From Actinomycetales bacterium (GTDB lineage Bacteria > Actinomycetota > Actinomycetes > Actinomycetales > Microbacteriaceae): a stretch of DNA of 64,000 bases. The stretch spans positions 124,001-188,000 of the forward strand of contig JAFKEN010000005.1 in the NCBI GenBank assembly GCA_017308515.1, written 5' to 3'. The notes below the pieces were generated by a model. That model saw nothing but the letters and a program-made list of their open reading frames with translations, made no database searches and was not told the DNA's origin. Below are positions 1-8,262 of this stretch, piece after piece. Position 1 is the first letter of the stretch; each line of letters begins with the position of its first letter. A program made the position numbers and the translations under genes.

Positions 1-1175
1 ACCTCCTCCTCGATGCGCGCGGCGGAGATCCCGTCGTTCGCCGGGAAGTAGGTCTCCATCGCGAAGACCATGCCGGGGCGCAGCTCGACCGGGTCGGCGA
101 ACGAGTTGAGCCTCGAGATGATCGGACGCTCGTGCAGGCCCAGACCGAGTCCGTGCGCGAACTGCAGGCCGAAGGCGGCCAGCTCGTTCTCGAAGCCGAA
201 ATCGGTCGCCTTGGGCAGCACCGACGCGACCTCGTCGCTGCCGACGCCGGGTCGGATCGCGGCGATGGCGGTGTCCATCCACTCCCGTGCCTGCTTGTAC
301 GCGTCGCGCTGGATGGGCGTGGCGCTTCCGACGTTGAAGGTGCGGTAGTAGCAGGTGCGGTAGCCGTTGTAGGAGTGGATCACGTCGAAGAAGGCCTGGT
401 CGCCCGGTCGGATGATGCGGTCGGTGAAGTTGTGGGGATGCGGATTGCACCGCTCCCCCGAGATCGCGTTGATGGCCTCCACCTGATCGGACCCGAGCTC
501 GTAGAGCCGCTTGTTCGCGAGCGCGACGATCTCGTTCTCCCGCACCCCGGGCTTGAGAGCCTCGACGATGTCCTGGTAGACGCCGTCCACCATCGCGGCG
601 GCCTGGTTGAGCAGCATGATCTCGTCGACCGACTTGATGACGCGCGCGTCGAGCATCGACTGCTGGGCGTCGGCGACCGTCAGACCCTGCCGCTGCATCT
701 CGAACAGGAAGGTGGGCTCGACGATGTCGATGCCGACCGGGGCGTCGGCGACGCCGGCCTCGACCAGGAGGGACTTGATCTCCGCGACCGCGTCGCGCAT
801 CAGCCCGGCCTCCGGGGCCACGGCACCGCGGAACCCGAGGAACCCCGGTCGCCAGTTCTCCTCCGGCAGCCACGGGGCGTAGAGCTTGTGGTGGCGCACG
901 GCCGAGCCGAAGTCCCAGAGGATCGGGTCGCGATCGCGGGTCAGGAGGCAGTAGCGCACCATCTTGTCGCCGAGCGCGCCGCCGATCCAGGTCTGCGTCG
1001 TGTAGCGGATGTTGTAGAAGTCGAAGAGCAGGAAGGCGCCGCAGTCGCTCGCTTCGAGCGCCGCCTTCGCCCGGCTCACGCGATACTCGCGCAGCCGCTC
1101 GAAGTCGACGCGCGTCTCGTAGTCGACGCCCATGTGCCCGGGGGCGAGCAGGGGGAGTCGGGGTTGCGTGCTCAT
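1..1175 (-). CDS. M24 family (creatinase/aminopeptidase P fold) hydrolase, 3' end outside window
   Basis: About 391 N-terminal residues are visible and the C-terminus lies beyond base 1. The N-terminal creatinase-like domain contains LFDFYNIRY (about 50-58) and the C-terminal pita-bread domain follows. Against the aminopeptidase P motif the first metal Asp is kept (D264 in FFDV) and His (AHGLG) and Glu (METYF, RIEEE) ligands are present. The second Asp is replaced by Cys (C275 in YRTCYYRTF). The ATG at 1175 follows AAGGAG at a good distance. The gene lies 46 bases behind the XRE-cupin gene on the same strand, so they are probably cotranscribed. A paralogue starts at 2076. The family includes peptidases, creatinase, ectoine hydrolase and DddP; I cannot assign the substrate. 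Confidence 0.85.
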   Translation of the reverse strand, partial: MSTQPRLPLLAPGHMGVDYETRVDFERLREYRVSRAKAALEASDCGAFLLFDFYNIRYTTQTWIGGALGDKMVRYCLLTRDRDPILWDFGSAVRHHKLYAPWLPEENWRPGFLGFRGAVAPEAGLMRDAVAEIKSLLVEAGVADAPVGIDIVEPTFLFEMQRQGLTVADAQQSMLDARVIKSVDEIMLLNQAAAMVDGVYQDIVEALKPGVRENEIVALANKRLYELGSDQVEAINAISGERCNPHPHNFTDRIIRPGDQAFFDVIHSYNGYRTCYYRTFNVGSATPIQRDAYKQAREWMDTAIAAIRPGVGSDEVASVLPKATDFGFENELAAFGLQFAHGLGLGLHERPIISRLNSFADPVELRPGMVFAMETYFPANDGISAARIEEE

Positions 1176-1221
1176 GGGGTGTGCTCCTTCGCGTCCGACG
1201 CGAGGCGCGGACTGGTGCTCG

Positions 1222-1959
1222 TCAGGGGATTCGCAGATTCGACAGGTGCTCGGCGGGAACCGGCAGGCGCCCGAGGGCGCTGAGCACGTCGACCGCGGAG
1301 GTGTATCTCTCGCTGGGGTCGCCCGGCGCCGTCGCCTGCGCTCGGCCCAACACGAACCACAGGCCCTGCGCGACCCTGTCGGTGCGGTTCTCGTAGAGAT
1401 GGGGCCGGCGGGAGTCGAAGCACACGGAGTCACCCGGACGCAGCACGTGCTCGTCGAAGTCGAGGCGGAGGGTGATCTCGCCGTCGATGACGTAGCCGTA
1501 CTCGATTCCGGAGTGCCGCATGAGCTTGCCCTCGACGGAGCTCGAGCTGCCCGGCTCGTACGTCGTCAGCAGGGCGTCGACCAGCCCGGTCCCGTCGACC
1601 GCGAGACGCTCCCACTTGACGCCGTTCTCCATGACGATCGTGGGATTGTCGGCCTGGCGCTGGACGGGGTTGGCCGTGATGGTGGCGTGCTCGTCGCTCG
1701 CCGCGTCGGGCTGCGCGACGCGCTGCGGCATCCCCATGAGCTCGTCGATCGAGACCTCGAGCACGTTCACGATCGCGTACAGCGTGCCGACCGAGGGCTG
1801 CGTCTTGCCGGTCTCGACCTGCGACAGCAGACTCGGCGAGATGTCGGCCGCCGCCGCGACCGCGCGCAGGCTCAGACCCTTCTGCGCGCGAGCGGCGCGA
1901 ATGGCCGTCCCGAGTTCCTCCACGTTCGTCCTCGACCTTCTCGGAGGACCGTCCGCCAT
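1222..1959 (-). CDS. XRE-family regulator with C-terminal cupin sensor domain
   Basis: A 245-residue cytoplasmic regulator. Residues about 14-75 form a lambda-repressor-like helix-turn-helix (GLSLRAVAAAADIS then SLLSQVETGK). Residues about 130-210 form a cupin_2 barrel (YGYVIDGEITLRLD, PGDSVCFDSRRPH). This is the usual layout of small-molecule-responsive regulators such as PuuR and SutR. The gene is divergent from the M24 gene at 2076 and leads the M24 gene ending at 1175, so it probably controls both. TGAAC/GTTCA elements in the 116-base divergent region are candidate operators. The ATG at 1959 is chosen because the protein begins just before the HTH; its Shine-Dalgarno (GAGGAA) lies rather far upstream. 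Confidence 0.9.
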   Translation of the reverse strand: MADGPPRRSRTNVEELGTAIRAARAQKGLSLRAVAAAADISPSLLSQVETGKTQPSVGTLYAIVNVLEVSIDELMGMPQRVAQPDAASDEHATITANPVQRQADNPTIVMENGVKWERLAVDGTGLVDALLTTYEPGSSSSVEGKLMRHSGIEYGYVIDGEITLRLDFDEHVLRPGDSVCFDSRRPHLYENRTDRVAQGLWFVLGRAQATAPGDPSERYTSAVDVLSALGRLPVPAEHLSNLRIP

Positions 1960-2075
1960 CAGTGAACTGCGCCGGTTCCTCAGGATTCAGTGTACAGTAG
2001 GGGTGAACAAGTTGCAGAGTTGCAGCCTTTTCTTGGCGGCGACCTCCGCATTTTCTATCAGGGAGTGAAGCGACC
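1960..2075. promoter_or_regulatory. Divergent promoter region between XRE-cupin and M24 genes
   Basis: This 116-base spacer is visibly A+T-richer than its flanks. TACAGT at 1993-1998 is a possible -10 for the rightward M24 gene, and its complement-strand neighbour TACACT (1989-1994) could serve the leftward regulator. Imperfect inverted elements CAGTGAACTG near 1968 and CAGTGTACAG near 1988, and GTGAAC near 2003, resemble the TGTTC motif found at other promoters of the island. TTGCAG occurs twice near 2012-2025. No clear -35 was found. Confidence 0.45.
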
Positions 2076-3461
2076 GTGAACATCGACACCGCGACGCCGG
2101 GCACGATGGCCGTCGACTGGGAAGCGCGCGTCGACCTGGACCGCCTCCGTCAGGAGCGCCTCGCGCGGCTCCGCGAGAAGCTCGAGGCCTCCGACCTCGG
2201 AGCCCTTCTCGCGTTCGACTTCGGCAACATCCGGTACATGACCGCGACCCACATCGGCACGTGGGCGATGGACAAGTTCATCCGATTCGCGCTCATCACC
2301 CGCAACTCCGACCCCATCTCGTGGGACTTCGGGTCCGCCGCGCGGCACCACGACCTGCACAACCCGTGGCTGCACGAGACGACCATGGAGATGGACGCCG
2401 ATCCGCACGCCCCGCACGAGGGCGCGCGGCGGCCGCGCGCCGAGTCGGGCGCGCGACCCGGGCTCTCGGTGCTGCGCGGCGCCTTCCACCCGGATGCCGG
2501 CATGGCCGAGTCCCTCGCGGCGAAGATCCGCCGGGAGCTCGACAAGTTCGGCGTGCTGGGCGAGCCGCTCGGAGTGGACATCGTCGAGCTGCCCGTGCTG
2601 GCGGCGCTCACCGCGGCCGGGATCACGGTCGTCGACGGCCAGCAGGTCTTCATGGAGGCGCGCCGGGTCAAGACCCGCGACGAGATCACGCTCCTCTCGA
2701 CGGCCGCGTCGATGGTCGACGCCGCCTACGAGAACCTCTACGAGTTCCTCCGCCCCGGCGTGCGGGAGAACGAGACGGTGGGCCTCGTCTCGAAGACGCT
2801 CTACGACCTCGGATCGGAGTACGTCGAAGGGGTCAACGCCATCTCCGGCGAGCGCTGCTCGCCGCACCCGCACGTGTACTCCGATCGCATCATCCGCCCG
2901 GGAGACCCGGCGTTCTTCGACATCCTGCACTCGTTCAACGGCTACCGCACGTGCTACTACCGCACCTTCGCGGTCGGCTCGGCGACCCGGGCGCAGCGCG
3001 ACGCCTACACCCGCGCGCGCGAGTACATGGATCGGGCGATCGCCCGGGTGCGTCCGGGGGCCACGACCGCGGACATCGTCGAGGTCTGGCCGACCGCGCA
3101 GGAGTTCGGATTCCCCGACGAGGAGGCGGCGTTCGCGCTGCAGTACGGTCACGGCGTCGGGCTGTCGATCTGGGAGAAGCCGATCTTCTCGCGGCTGGTC
3201 TCCTTCGAGCACCCCGAGGTGCTCGAAGAGGGCATGGTGTTCGCGCTCGAGACGTACTGGCCGGCCGCGGACGGCATCGGTGCCGCGCGCATCGAGGAGG
3301 AGGTGGTGGTCACCGCCGAGGGGTGCGAGGTCATCACCAAGTTCCCCGCCCAGGAGCTCATGGTCGCCGGCGGCCATCGCTACTTCACCGTCGACGGACC
3401 GATGAACCTCCTCACCGACACCTTCCAGCACCGCAACGCGGCAGGCGGGGAGAGCGCGTGA
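2076..3461 (+). CDS. M24 family (creatinase/aminopeptidase P fold) hydrolase, second paralogue
   Basis: A 461-residue paralogue of the partial gene at the left edge, starting at GTG with GGGAGTGA upstream. The N-terminal domain carries FDFGNIRYMT and SWDFGSA. The C-terminal catalytic domain has D282, H359 (YGHGVG), E392 (LETYW) and E407 (ARIEEE) at the usual ligand positions. C293 (YRTCYYRTF) stands ungapped at the position of the second metal Asp of aminopeptidase P (GDITRTF). Residues about 105-130 are an Ala/Arg/Pro-rich insert missing from the other copy. The stop overlaps the start of the alcohol dehydrogenase gene (GTGA), so the two are translationally coupled. A peptidase, amidase, creatinase-like hydrolase or DddP-like lyase are all conceivable; the altered metal site argues against simple annotation as Xaa-Pro aminopeptidase. 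Confidence 0.88.
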   Translation: MNIDTATPGTMAVDWEARVDLDRLRQERLARLREKLEASDLGALLAFDFGNIRYMTATHIGTWAMDKFIRFALITRNSDPISWDFGSAARHHDLHNPWLHETTMEMDADPHAPHEGARRPRAESGARPGLSVLRGAFHPDAGMAESLAAKIRRELDKFGVLGEPLGVDIVELPVLAALTAAGITVVDGQQVFMEARRVKTRDEITLLSTAASMVDAAYENLYEFLRPGVRENETVGLVSKTLYDLGSEYVEGVNAISGERCSPHPHVYSDRIIRPGDPAFFDILHSFNGYRTCYYRTFAVGSATRAQRDAYTRAREYMDRAIARVRPGATTADIVEVWPTAQEFGFPDEEAAFALQYGHGVGLSIWEKPIFSRLVSFEHPEVLEEGMVFALETYWPAADGIGAARIEEEVVVTAEGCEVITKFPAQELMVAGGHRYFTVDGPMNLLTDTFQHRNAAGGESA

Positions 3462-4498
3462 GCGCCGAGATGCGCGCCGCGGTCTACCACGCCGCCGGCG
3501 ACATCCGGATCGAACGGATCCCTCGGCCGCGCCGCGCGGACGACGAGATCCTCGTGCGCGTGCTGCGATCGGGACTGTGCGGCACGGACGTGACCGAGTG
3601 GCGCGTCGGGCCGGTCATGATCCCGCTCGAGACCCGCCACCCGCACTCCGGCCACCAGGGCCCGATGGTGCCCGGCCACGAGTTCATCGGCGAGGTCGTC
3701 GAAGCGCCCGCCGGCTCGCCCTTCGCCGTCGGAACCCGCGTCGCGTCGGGAGCGCAGGTCTTCTGCGGCGAGTGCCGACGGTGCGCGCAGGGGCGCTACA
3801 ACATCTGCGAGCGGCTCTACACGCTCGGCCTCAACGCCCCCGGCGGTCACGCCGAGTACGTGGCCGGACCGCCGCGATCGTTCGTGCCGATCCCCCCCGA
3901 CCTGCCGCTCGACGTCGCGGGCCTGGCCCAGCCGCTCGCCGTCGGCCTGCACGCGGCGCGGCGCGCCCAGGCCCGAGCGGGTGACCGGGTTCTGGTGTCG
4001 GGCGCCGGGGCGATCGGGAGCTTCGTCCTCGTCTCTCTGCGCCACCTGGTGCCCGACCTGCGGATCACCGTCGTCGACGTCGACCCCGCGAAGCTGGAAC
4101 GCTCCCGGCGGCTCGGGGCCGACGAGACGGCGAGCCCCGAGCAGCTCGCGGACCACGACGCCTTCGATCTCTCGATCGAGGCCAGCGGCGCGCCCGGAAC
4201 CCTCGCGGCCTGCATCCACCGCACCGCCGTCGGCGGCCGCGTGCTCGCCGTCGGCATGCCGCCGGGCGACGTGTCGCTGCCGGTGCACGAGCTCGTGCTC
4301 CACGAGATCACCCTCGAGACGACGGTCGCGCTCGTGACCCCCGAGGACATCCCGGTGGCGCTCGAGATCCTCGGCGGCACCGGGCTCGCGGACGAGCTGC
4401 TCGACTCGGTGCGGCCCCTCAGCGAGATCGCCGCCACGCTCGACGAGCTCGCCGCCGGCCAGATCTCCGGCAAGGTGCTGCTCGACCCCGGGCGCTAG
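3458..4498 (+). CDS. Zinc-dependent medium-chain alcohol dehydrogenase
   Basis: A 346-residue MDR enzyme expected to oxidise a secondary alcohol or polyol with NAD(P)+. The catalytic zinc site is GLCGTD with GHEFIGE. The structural zinc loop has all four cysteines (CGECRRC and NIC), as in threonine and sorbitol dehydrogenases. The Rossmann stretch reads VSGAGAIGSF. The GTG start overlaps the M24 stop by four bases, so it is cotranslated with the upstream hydrolase and likely acts on its product or a nearby intermediate. Its stop codon shares the CTAG tetranucleotide with the stop of the convergent LacI gene. The substrate is unknown. Confidence 0.9.
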   Translation: MSAEMRAAVYHAAGDIRIERIPRPRRADDEILVRVLRSGLCGTDVTEWRVGPVMIPLETRHPHSGHQGPMVPGHEFIGEVVEAPAGSPFAVGTRVASGAQVFCGECRRCAQGRYNICERLYTLGLNAPGGHAEYVAGPPRSFVPIPPDLPLDVAGLAQPLAVGLHAARRAQARAGDRVLVSGAGAIGSFVLVSLRHLVPDLRITVVDVDPAKLERSRRLGADETASPEQLADHDAFDLSIEASGAPGTLAACIHRTAVGGRVLAVGMPPGDVSLPVHELVLHEITLETTVALVTPEDIPVALEILGGTGLADELLDSVRPLSEIAATLDELAAGQISGKVLLDPGR

Positions 4499-5553
4499 AC
4501 CGACGCGGCGGAGCGTGGCGCGGCGGTCGACTCCCGCACGATGAGCGCCGGCCGGATCGGTGGATCCGAGACGCGCTCGCCGCTCGCCCCGATCGTCGCC
4601 ACGACGGCGCGGGCGGCGGCCCGGCCCATCCTCGCGATCTCGAGCCGGATCGTCGTGAGGGCGGGCTTGAGGTGCTCGGTGAGCGGCGCGTCGTTGTAGC
4701 CGACCACGGAGACGTCCTCGGGGCAGTCGATCCCGCGGGCGTGCAGCTCCGTGATCGCGCCGACGGCGAGCAGGTCGTTGTGGGCGAACACCGCGGTCGC
4801 CTCGAGGTCCTCTCCCCCGCTCAGGAGCTCGCGGATGACGCGCTGGCCCTCCTCGATGGTCGGCGTCGCCGTGGTCAGAGTGCGGGAGCGCACCGGGTAC
4901 GGCGCGCCGGCCACGACCTCGTCGAATCCCCGATGCCGTTCGGCGAAGGTGCTGATGTCCATCGGCCCCGCGATCTCGATCACCGAGCGGTGACCGAGTT
5001 CGAGCAGGTGCCCGGCGGCGAGCGCGCTGCCGAATGCGTCGTCGTTGACGACCCGCGGGATCCCGGTGGCGCCGATCCAGCGCAGGCACAGCACGACGGG
5101 CAGCCCGCTCTCGGACAGCTCGCGCAGAACGGGCGCGTCGTCACCGCGGGATGCCGCGCAGATCAGCCCGTCGATCCGTCGGGACTGCAGCATGTCGATC
5201 GCAGCGGACATCCTCTCGCGCCCCGGCACGTCGGGGACCTCCGCGATGAGGGTCTGGTAGCCGAGCTCCTCGAGCTGCGCGCTGATGCCGTGCAGCAGCT
5301 CCCCGTAGATGGGGTTGCTGAAGCTCGAGATGAGCACCCCGATGGTGCGGGTGTTGCGGCGCCGCAGGCTGCTGGCCGTCAGGTCGGGACGGTAGCCGAG
5401 CGCGCTCGCCGCCTCCTCGACCCGCCGCCGGGTCGACTCGCGCACGCGCGCGCTCTGCACCGGGTCCAGGCTGCGACTCACCGTCGACGGATGGACACCG
5501 GCACGGTGCGCGACGTCGCGCACCGTGGCGCGCGGCCGAGCCATGCTGCTCAC
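4495..5553 (-). CDS. LacI-family transcriptional regulator
   Basis: 352 residues. The N-terminal HTH (TVRDVAHRAGVHPSTVSRSL, then the hinge SLRRRNTRTIGV) is followed by a periplasmic-binding-protein-like effector domain (about 65-345). It is the last gene of the leftward operon binding protein-livG-livF-livH-livM-lacI, starting 6 bases after livM. It is therefore likely a local repressor that senses the imported compound or a metabolite. A LacI-type palindrome sits at the predicted start site of this operon (10416-10431). ATG at 5553 or the ATG nine bases further in are both possible starts. Confidence 0.92.
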   Translation of the reverse strand: MSSMARPRATVRDVAHRAGVHPSTVSRSLDPVQSARVRESTRRRVEEAASALGYRPDLTASSLRRRNTRTIGVLISSFSNPIYGELLHGISAQLEELGYQTLIAEVPDVPGRERMSAAIDMLQSRRIDGLICAASRGDDAPVLRELSESGLPVVLCLRWIGATGIPRVVNDDAFGSALAAGHLLELGHRSVIEIAGPMDISTFAERHRGFDEVVAGAPYPVRSRTLTTATPTIEEGQRVIRELLSGGEDLEATAVFAHNDLLAVGAITELHARGIDCPEDVSVVGYNDAPLTEHLKPALTTIRLEIARMGRAAARAVVATIGASGERVSDPPIRPALIVRESTAAPRSAASV

Positions 5554-5559
5554 GCCCGA

Positions 5560-6618
5560 TCAGACCGCGATCGCGCGACCCCGCCGCTTCTTGAGGAGGC
5601 CGATCACACCGCGTCGGATGAACAGCGCGAACACGATCAGGATCACCCCGAGGATGAGGCGGTTGGTCTCGGCCGGGAGCTCGAACCCGAACAGGTCGAG
5701 TCCCGGCAGCGTGACCCGCAGGATCTGCTCGAGGCCCACGACGATGAACGAGCCGATCAGCGGGCCCAGCCAGCTGCCGAGGCCGCCGATCACGCAGACG
5801 AGCACGATGTCGAGCGCGATCTTGACGCTGAAGGCGCCGGTCGGCTCGATGTATCCGGTCCAGAAGGCCCAGGCCGAGCCGGCGATACCGCCGAGGGCCG
5901 CGCCGAGCACGAGCGCGCGGAGCTTCACCGAGACGGTCTTCACCCCGAGAACCTGCGCGGCCGGCTCGTCCTCGCTGATCGCGCGGAGCGCGTAGCCGAA
6001 GTTCGAGTTCTCCACGAGGTACGCCACCACCGTGGCCAGGATCGCGAGGCCGAACATCAGGTAGAAGAAGAGCATGCCGATCTGGCGGGAGTCGAGCCCG
6101 CGGTCGACCCGCACGAAGAGCCCGATCGCGCCTCCCAGCGCGGGCGTGTTCTTGACCACCGTGAGCGCCAGGAACGTCAGGACGAGGGTGAAGATCGCGA
6201 AGTAGTGGCTGCGCAGCCGCAGCGTCGCGTAGCCGATCACGATGGAGACCACGACGGCGGCGATCCCGCCGGGGATGAGCGTCGCCCACACCGGCCAGTC
6301 GAACGAGTCGTTGAGCCACGCCGCCATGTAGGCACCGCTGCCGACGAAGATCGCGGCGCCGAAGTTGAGATAGCCGCCGTAGCCGCCCAGCAGGTTCCAG
6401 CCCTGGGCGACGATGACGTAGAACAGGATCGCGGTGAGGGTGGTGACGATGCCCAGGCTCGCGGCGGCGCCCATCGGCGCCAGCACGAGGAAGATCACGG
6501 CGGCGGCCACCGGGAAGACCCACCGGGGGATCGACCGCGTGGTGACCACGCTCGCCTTCGCCTGAGCGAGGGCGATGTTCTCGGTCGGGGTCGGGTTCGT
6601 GCTCTTGTCGGTCGGCAT
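5560..6618 (-). CDS. Branched-chain amino acid-type ABC transporter permease (LivM family)
   Basis: 352 residues with a short polar N-terminus and roughly nine to ten hydrophobic segments. It contains the LivM EAA-like loop region (YALRAISEDEPAAQVLGV) that docks onto the ATPases. The ATG overlaps the livH stop by one base (TGATG). With LivH it should form the membrane channel of an HAAT-family importer. Such importers carry branched-chain amino acids, but also amides, urea and aromatic acids, so the gene alone does not give the substrate. The catabolic neighbours argue for a specialised nutrient rather than general leucine uptake. Confidence 0.9.
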   Translation of the reverse strand: MPTDKSTNPTPTENIALAQAKASVVTTRSIPRWVFPVAAAVIFLVLAPMGAAASLGIVTTLTAILFYVIVAQGWNLLGGYGGYLNFGAAIFVGSGAYMAAWLNDSFDWPVWATLIPGGIAAVVVSIVIGYATLRLRSHYFAIFTLVLTFLALTVVKNTPALGGAIGLFVRVDRGLDSRQIGMLFFYLMFGLAILATVVAYLVENSNFGYALRAISEDEPAAQVLGVKTVSVKLRALVLGAALGGIAGSAWAFWTGYIEPTGAFSVKIALDIVLVCVIGGLGSWLGPLIGSFIVVGLEQILRVTLPGLDLFGFELPAETNRLILGVILIVFALFIRRGVIGLLKKRRGRAIAV

Positions 6619-7496
6619 CAGATGATCCTCTGCTTGGCGCCGGAGAGGCCCTCGCTGCGCACCAGGAGCGCGACGGCGAGGATCCCGTACAGGACGAGAT
6701 AGGTGTATTGGAACGGGATGAAGATGCCGACCATCGTCTCGATGACACCGACGATGAGGCCGGCGATCAGCGTGCGGAGCGCCGATCCGAGCCCGCCCAG
6801 GATGACCACGAGGAACGCCCAGGCCAGCCACCGGTAGTGCTCCTGCGGGTTGAACGACTGCGTCATCGCCAGCACGACACCGCCGAAGGCGGCGAACGCG
6901 ATGCCTGCGGCGAAGACGCGTCGCGATAGGCGCGTCACGTCGATGCCGACCATTGAGGCGACGTCGGGGTTCTGGGACAGGCCGCGGATGGCCGAACCGG
7001 TGAGGGTGCGGGTCAGGAAGAAGTGCAGACCGACCAGCACGCCGACCGTGATCAGCGCCGCGACGACGCGGGTGAGCGGCACCGAGATCGGCCCGAGCTC
7101 GATGACGTTCGCGAGGTAGCCGAGGGCGACGGTGCGGGTGTCGGTGGTCCAGATCATGACGGCGATGCTCTCCAGCACCACCAGCAGGCCGAAGAAGGCG
7201 AGCATCACGGTCGAGTTGTCCTCGCGCGCGAGCTGCTGGGCCATCCCCCGGTGCACGACCAGACCGAAGAGGTACGCGAGCGCGACCACCGGCAGGATCA
7301 TCGCGAGCGGGTCGAGGCCGAAGCCCGTCACCAGCTGCCAGTACAGCAGGCCGGCGAAGATGATGATCACCGAGTGGGCGATGTTGACGATCCTCAGCAC
7401 GCCGAGGATGAGGCTGAGTCCGATGGCGAGTCCGCCGTAGACGCCGCCCAGCAGCAGCCCGTTGGCGAACGCCTGGACGATCGTGTCGATGTTCAC
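6618..7496 (-). CDS. Branched-chain amino acid-type ABC transporter permease (LivH family)
   Basis: 292 residues, highly hydrophobic throughout, with the LivH N-terminal signature (LLLGGVYGGLAIGLSLI then VLRIVNIAHS) and the cytoplasmic coupling stretch RGLSQNPDVASMVGI. It partners LivM in the inner-membrane pore. It is placed between livF (13-base gap) and livM (one-base overlap) in one operon. Length and topology are normal for the family. Confidence 0.92.
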   Translation of the reverse strand: MNIDTIVQAFANGLLLGGVYGGLAIGLSLILGVLRIVNIAHSVIIIFAGLLYWQLVTGFGLDPLAMILPVVALAYLFGLVVHRGMAQQLAREDNSTVMLAFFGLLVVLESIAVMIWTTDTRTVALGYLANVIELGPISVPLTRVVAALITVGVLVGLHFFLTRTLTGSAIRGLSQNPDVASMVGIDVTRLSRRVFAAGIAFAAFGGVVLAMTQSFNPQEHYRWLAWAFLVVILGGLGSALRTLIAGLIVGVIETMVGIFIPFQYTYLVLYGILAVALLVRSEGLSGAKQRII

Positions 7497-7509
7497 GAGG
7501 TTCCGCCTT

Positions 7510-8262
7510 TCAGAGGTTGAGCCACTGCTTGATCAGGTCGTCGAGCTGACCCTCGAACCCGTCGCGTGCTCCGTCGAGGTGGTTGCGGCCGTACGCCAGG
7601 GTGTAGACGTAGTCGGCCATCGCGACCGCCGCCTGCACGTTCTGGTCGACCAGGAGGATCGTGCGGCCCTCCTCCTTGAGACGGTCGAGCTCGTCGTACA
7701 CGCCGTCGACCAGGACGGGCGCGAGTCCGACGGAGGGTTCGTCGATCAGCAGCACACGCGGTTCGAGGATCAGGGTGCGCGCGAACTCGACCATCCGCGC
7801 CTGGCCGCCGGAGAGGCTGCCCGCGGCCTTGTGCCGCAGCGGCTTGAGCGTCGGATACCGCTCGAACATGGCGTCGACCGCGTTGCCGAAGCGCTCGCGG
7901 TCGCGCCGGACCTGCCACGCGCCGAGGCGGAGATTCTCCTCCACCGAGAGCTCGGGGAACACCGAGCGCCCCTGGGGCAGCACCGAGATGCCCAGAGCGA
8001 GCCGCTCGGCCGGGCCGCGGCGGGTGATGTCCTCGCCGGCGAGCTGGACGGCGCCGCTGCGGGGCATGACGAAGCCGGACATGACCCGCAGGAGCGTCGA
8101 CTTCCCGCTCCCGTTCGGACCCAGCACGACGGTGACCTTGCCGGGCGCGACGCGGACCGACACCTCGTCGAGCACGATGTCGTTGGCGAAGTACCCGGCG
8201 GTGATGTCCGTGAGGACGAGTTCCGGGTGGTCCGACCCGGTGGCGGCGCTGGCGGCGGTCAT
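7510..8262 (-). CDS. ABC transporter ATP-binding protein (LivF family)
   Basis: 250 residues. Walker A is GPNGSGKST, the signature is SLSGGQARM and Walker B is VLLIDEPS followed by VGLAP, as in LivF proteins. The ATG at 8262 overlaps the livG stop by four bases (ATGA) and is preferred over upstream in-frame starts, which would lie inside livG. It energises the Liv-type importer as a heterodimer with LivG. Confidence 0.93.
   Translation of the reverse strand: MTAASAATGSDHPELVLTDITAGYFANDIVLDEVSVRVAPGKVTVVLGPNGSGKSTLLRVMSGFVMPRSGAVQLAGEDITRRGPAERLALGISVLPQGRSVFPELSVEENLRLGAWQVRRDRERFGNAVDAMFERYPTLKPLRHKAAGSLSGGQARMVEFARTLILEPRVLLIDEPSVGLAPVLVDGVYDELDRLKEEGRTILLVDQNVQAAVAMADYVYTLAYGRNHLDGARDGFEGQLDDLIKQWLNL

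Noticed and set aside
1-3461. Annotation of the M24 proteins as DMSP lyase DddP or ectoine hydrolase
   Set aside because: The N-terminal wording resembles DddP, but the second metal Asp (present in DddP) is replaced by Cys, and no DMSP or ectoine genes are nearby.
2261-4498. Very long alternative-frame open reading frame over the M24 and ADH genes
   Set aside because: Arg/Ala/Gly-rich composition without any domain; a typical high-G+C shadow of the real frames. Only its C-terminal part, the ADH, is genuine.
5619-5627. Extra TGAACAGCG site inside livM (and one near 62340)
   Set aside because: Both lie in coding sequence of hydrophobic transporters and have no flanking promoter elements; chance matches.
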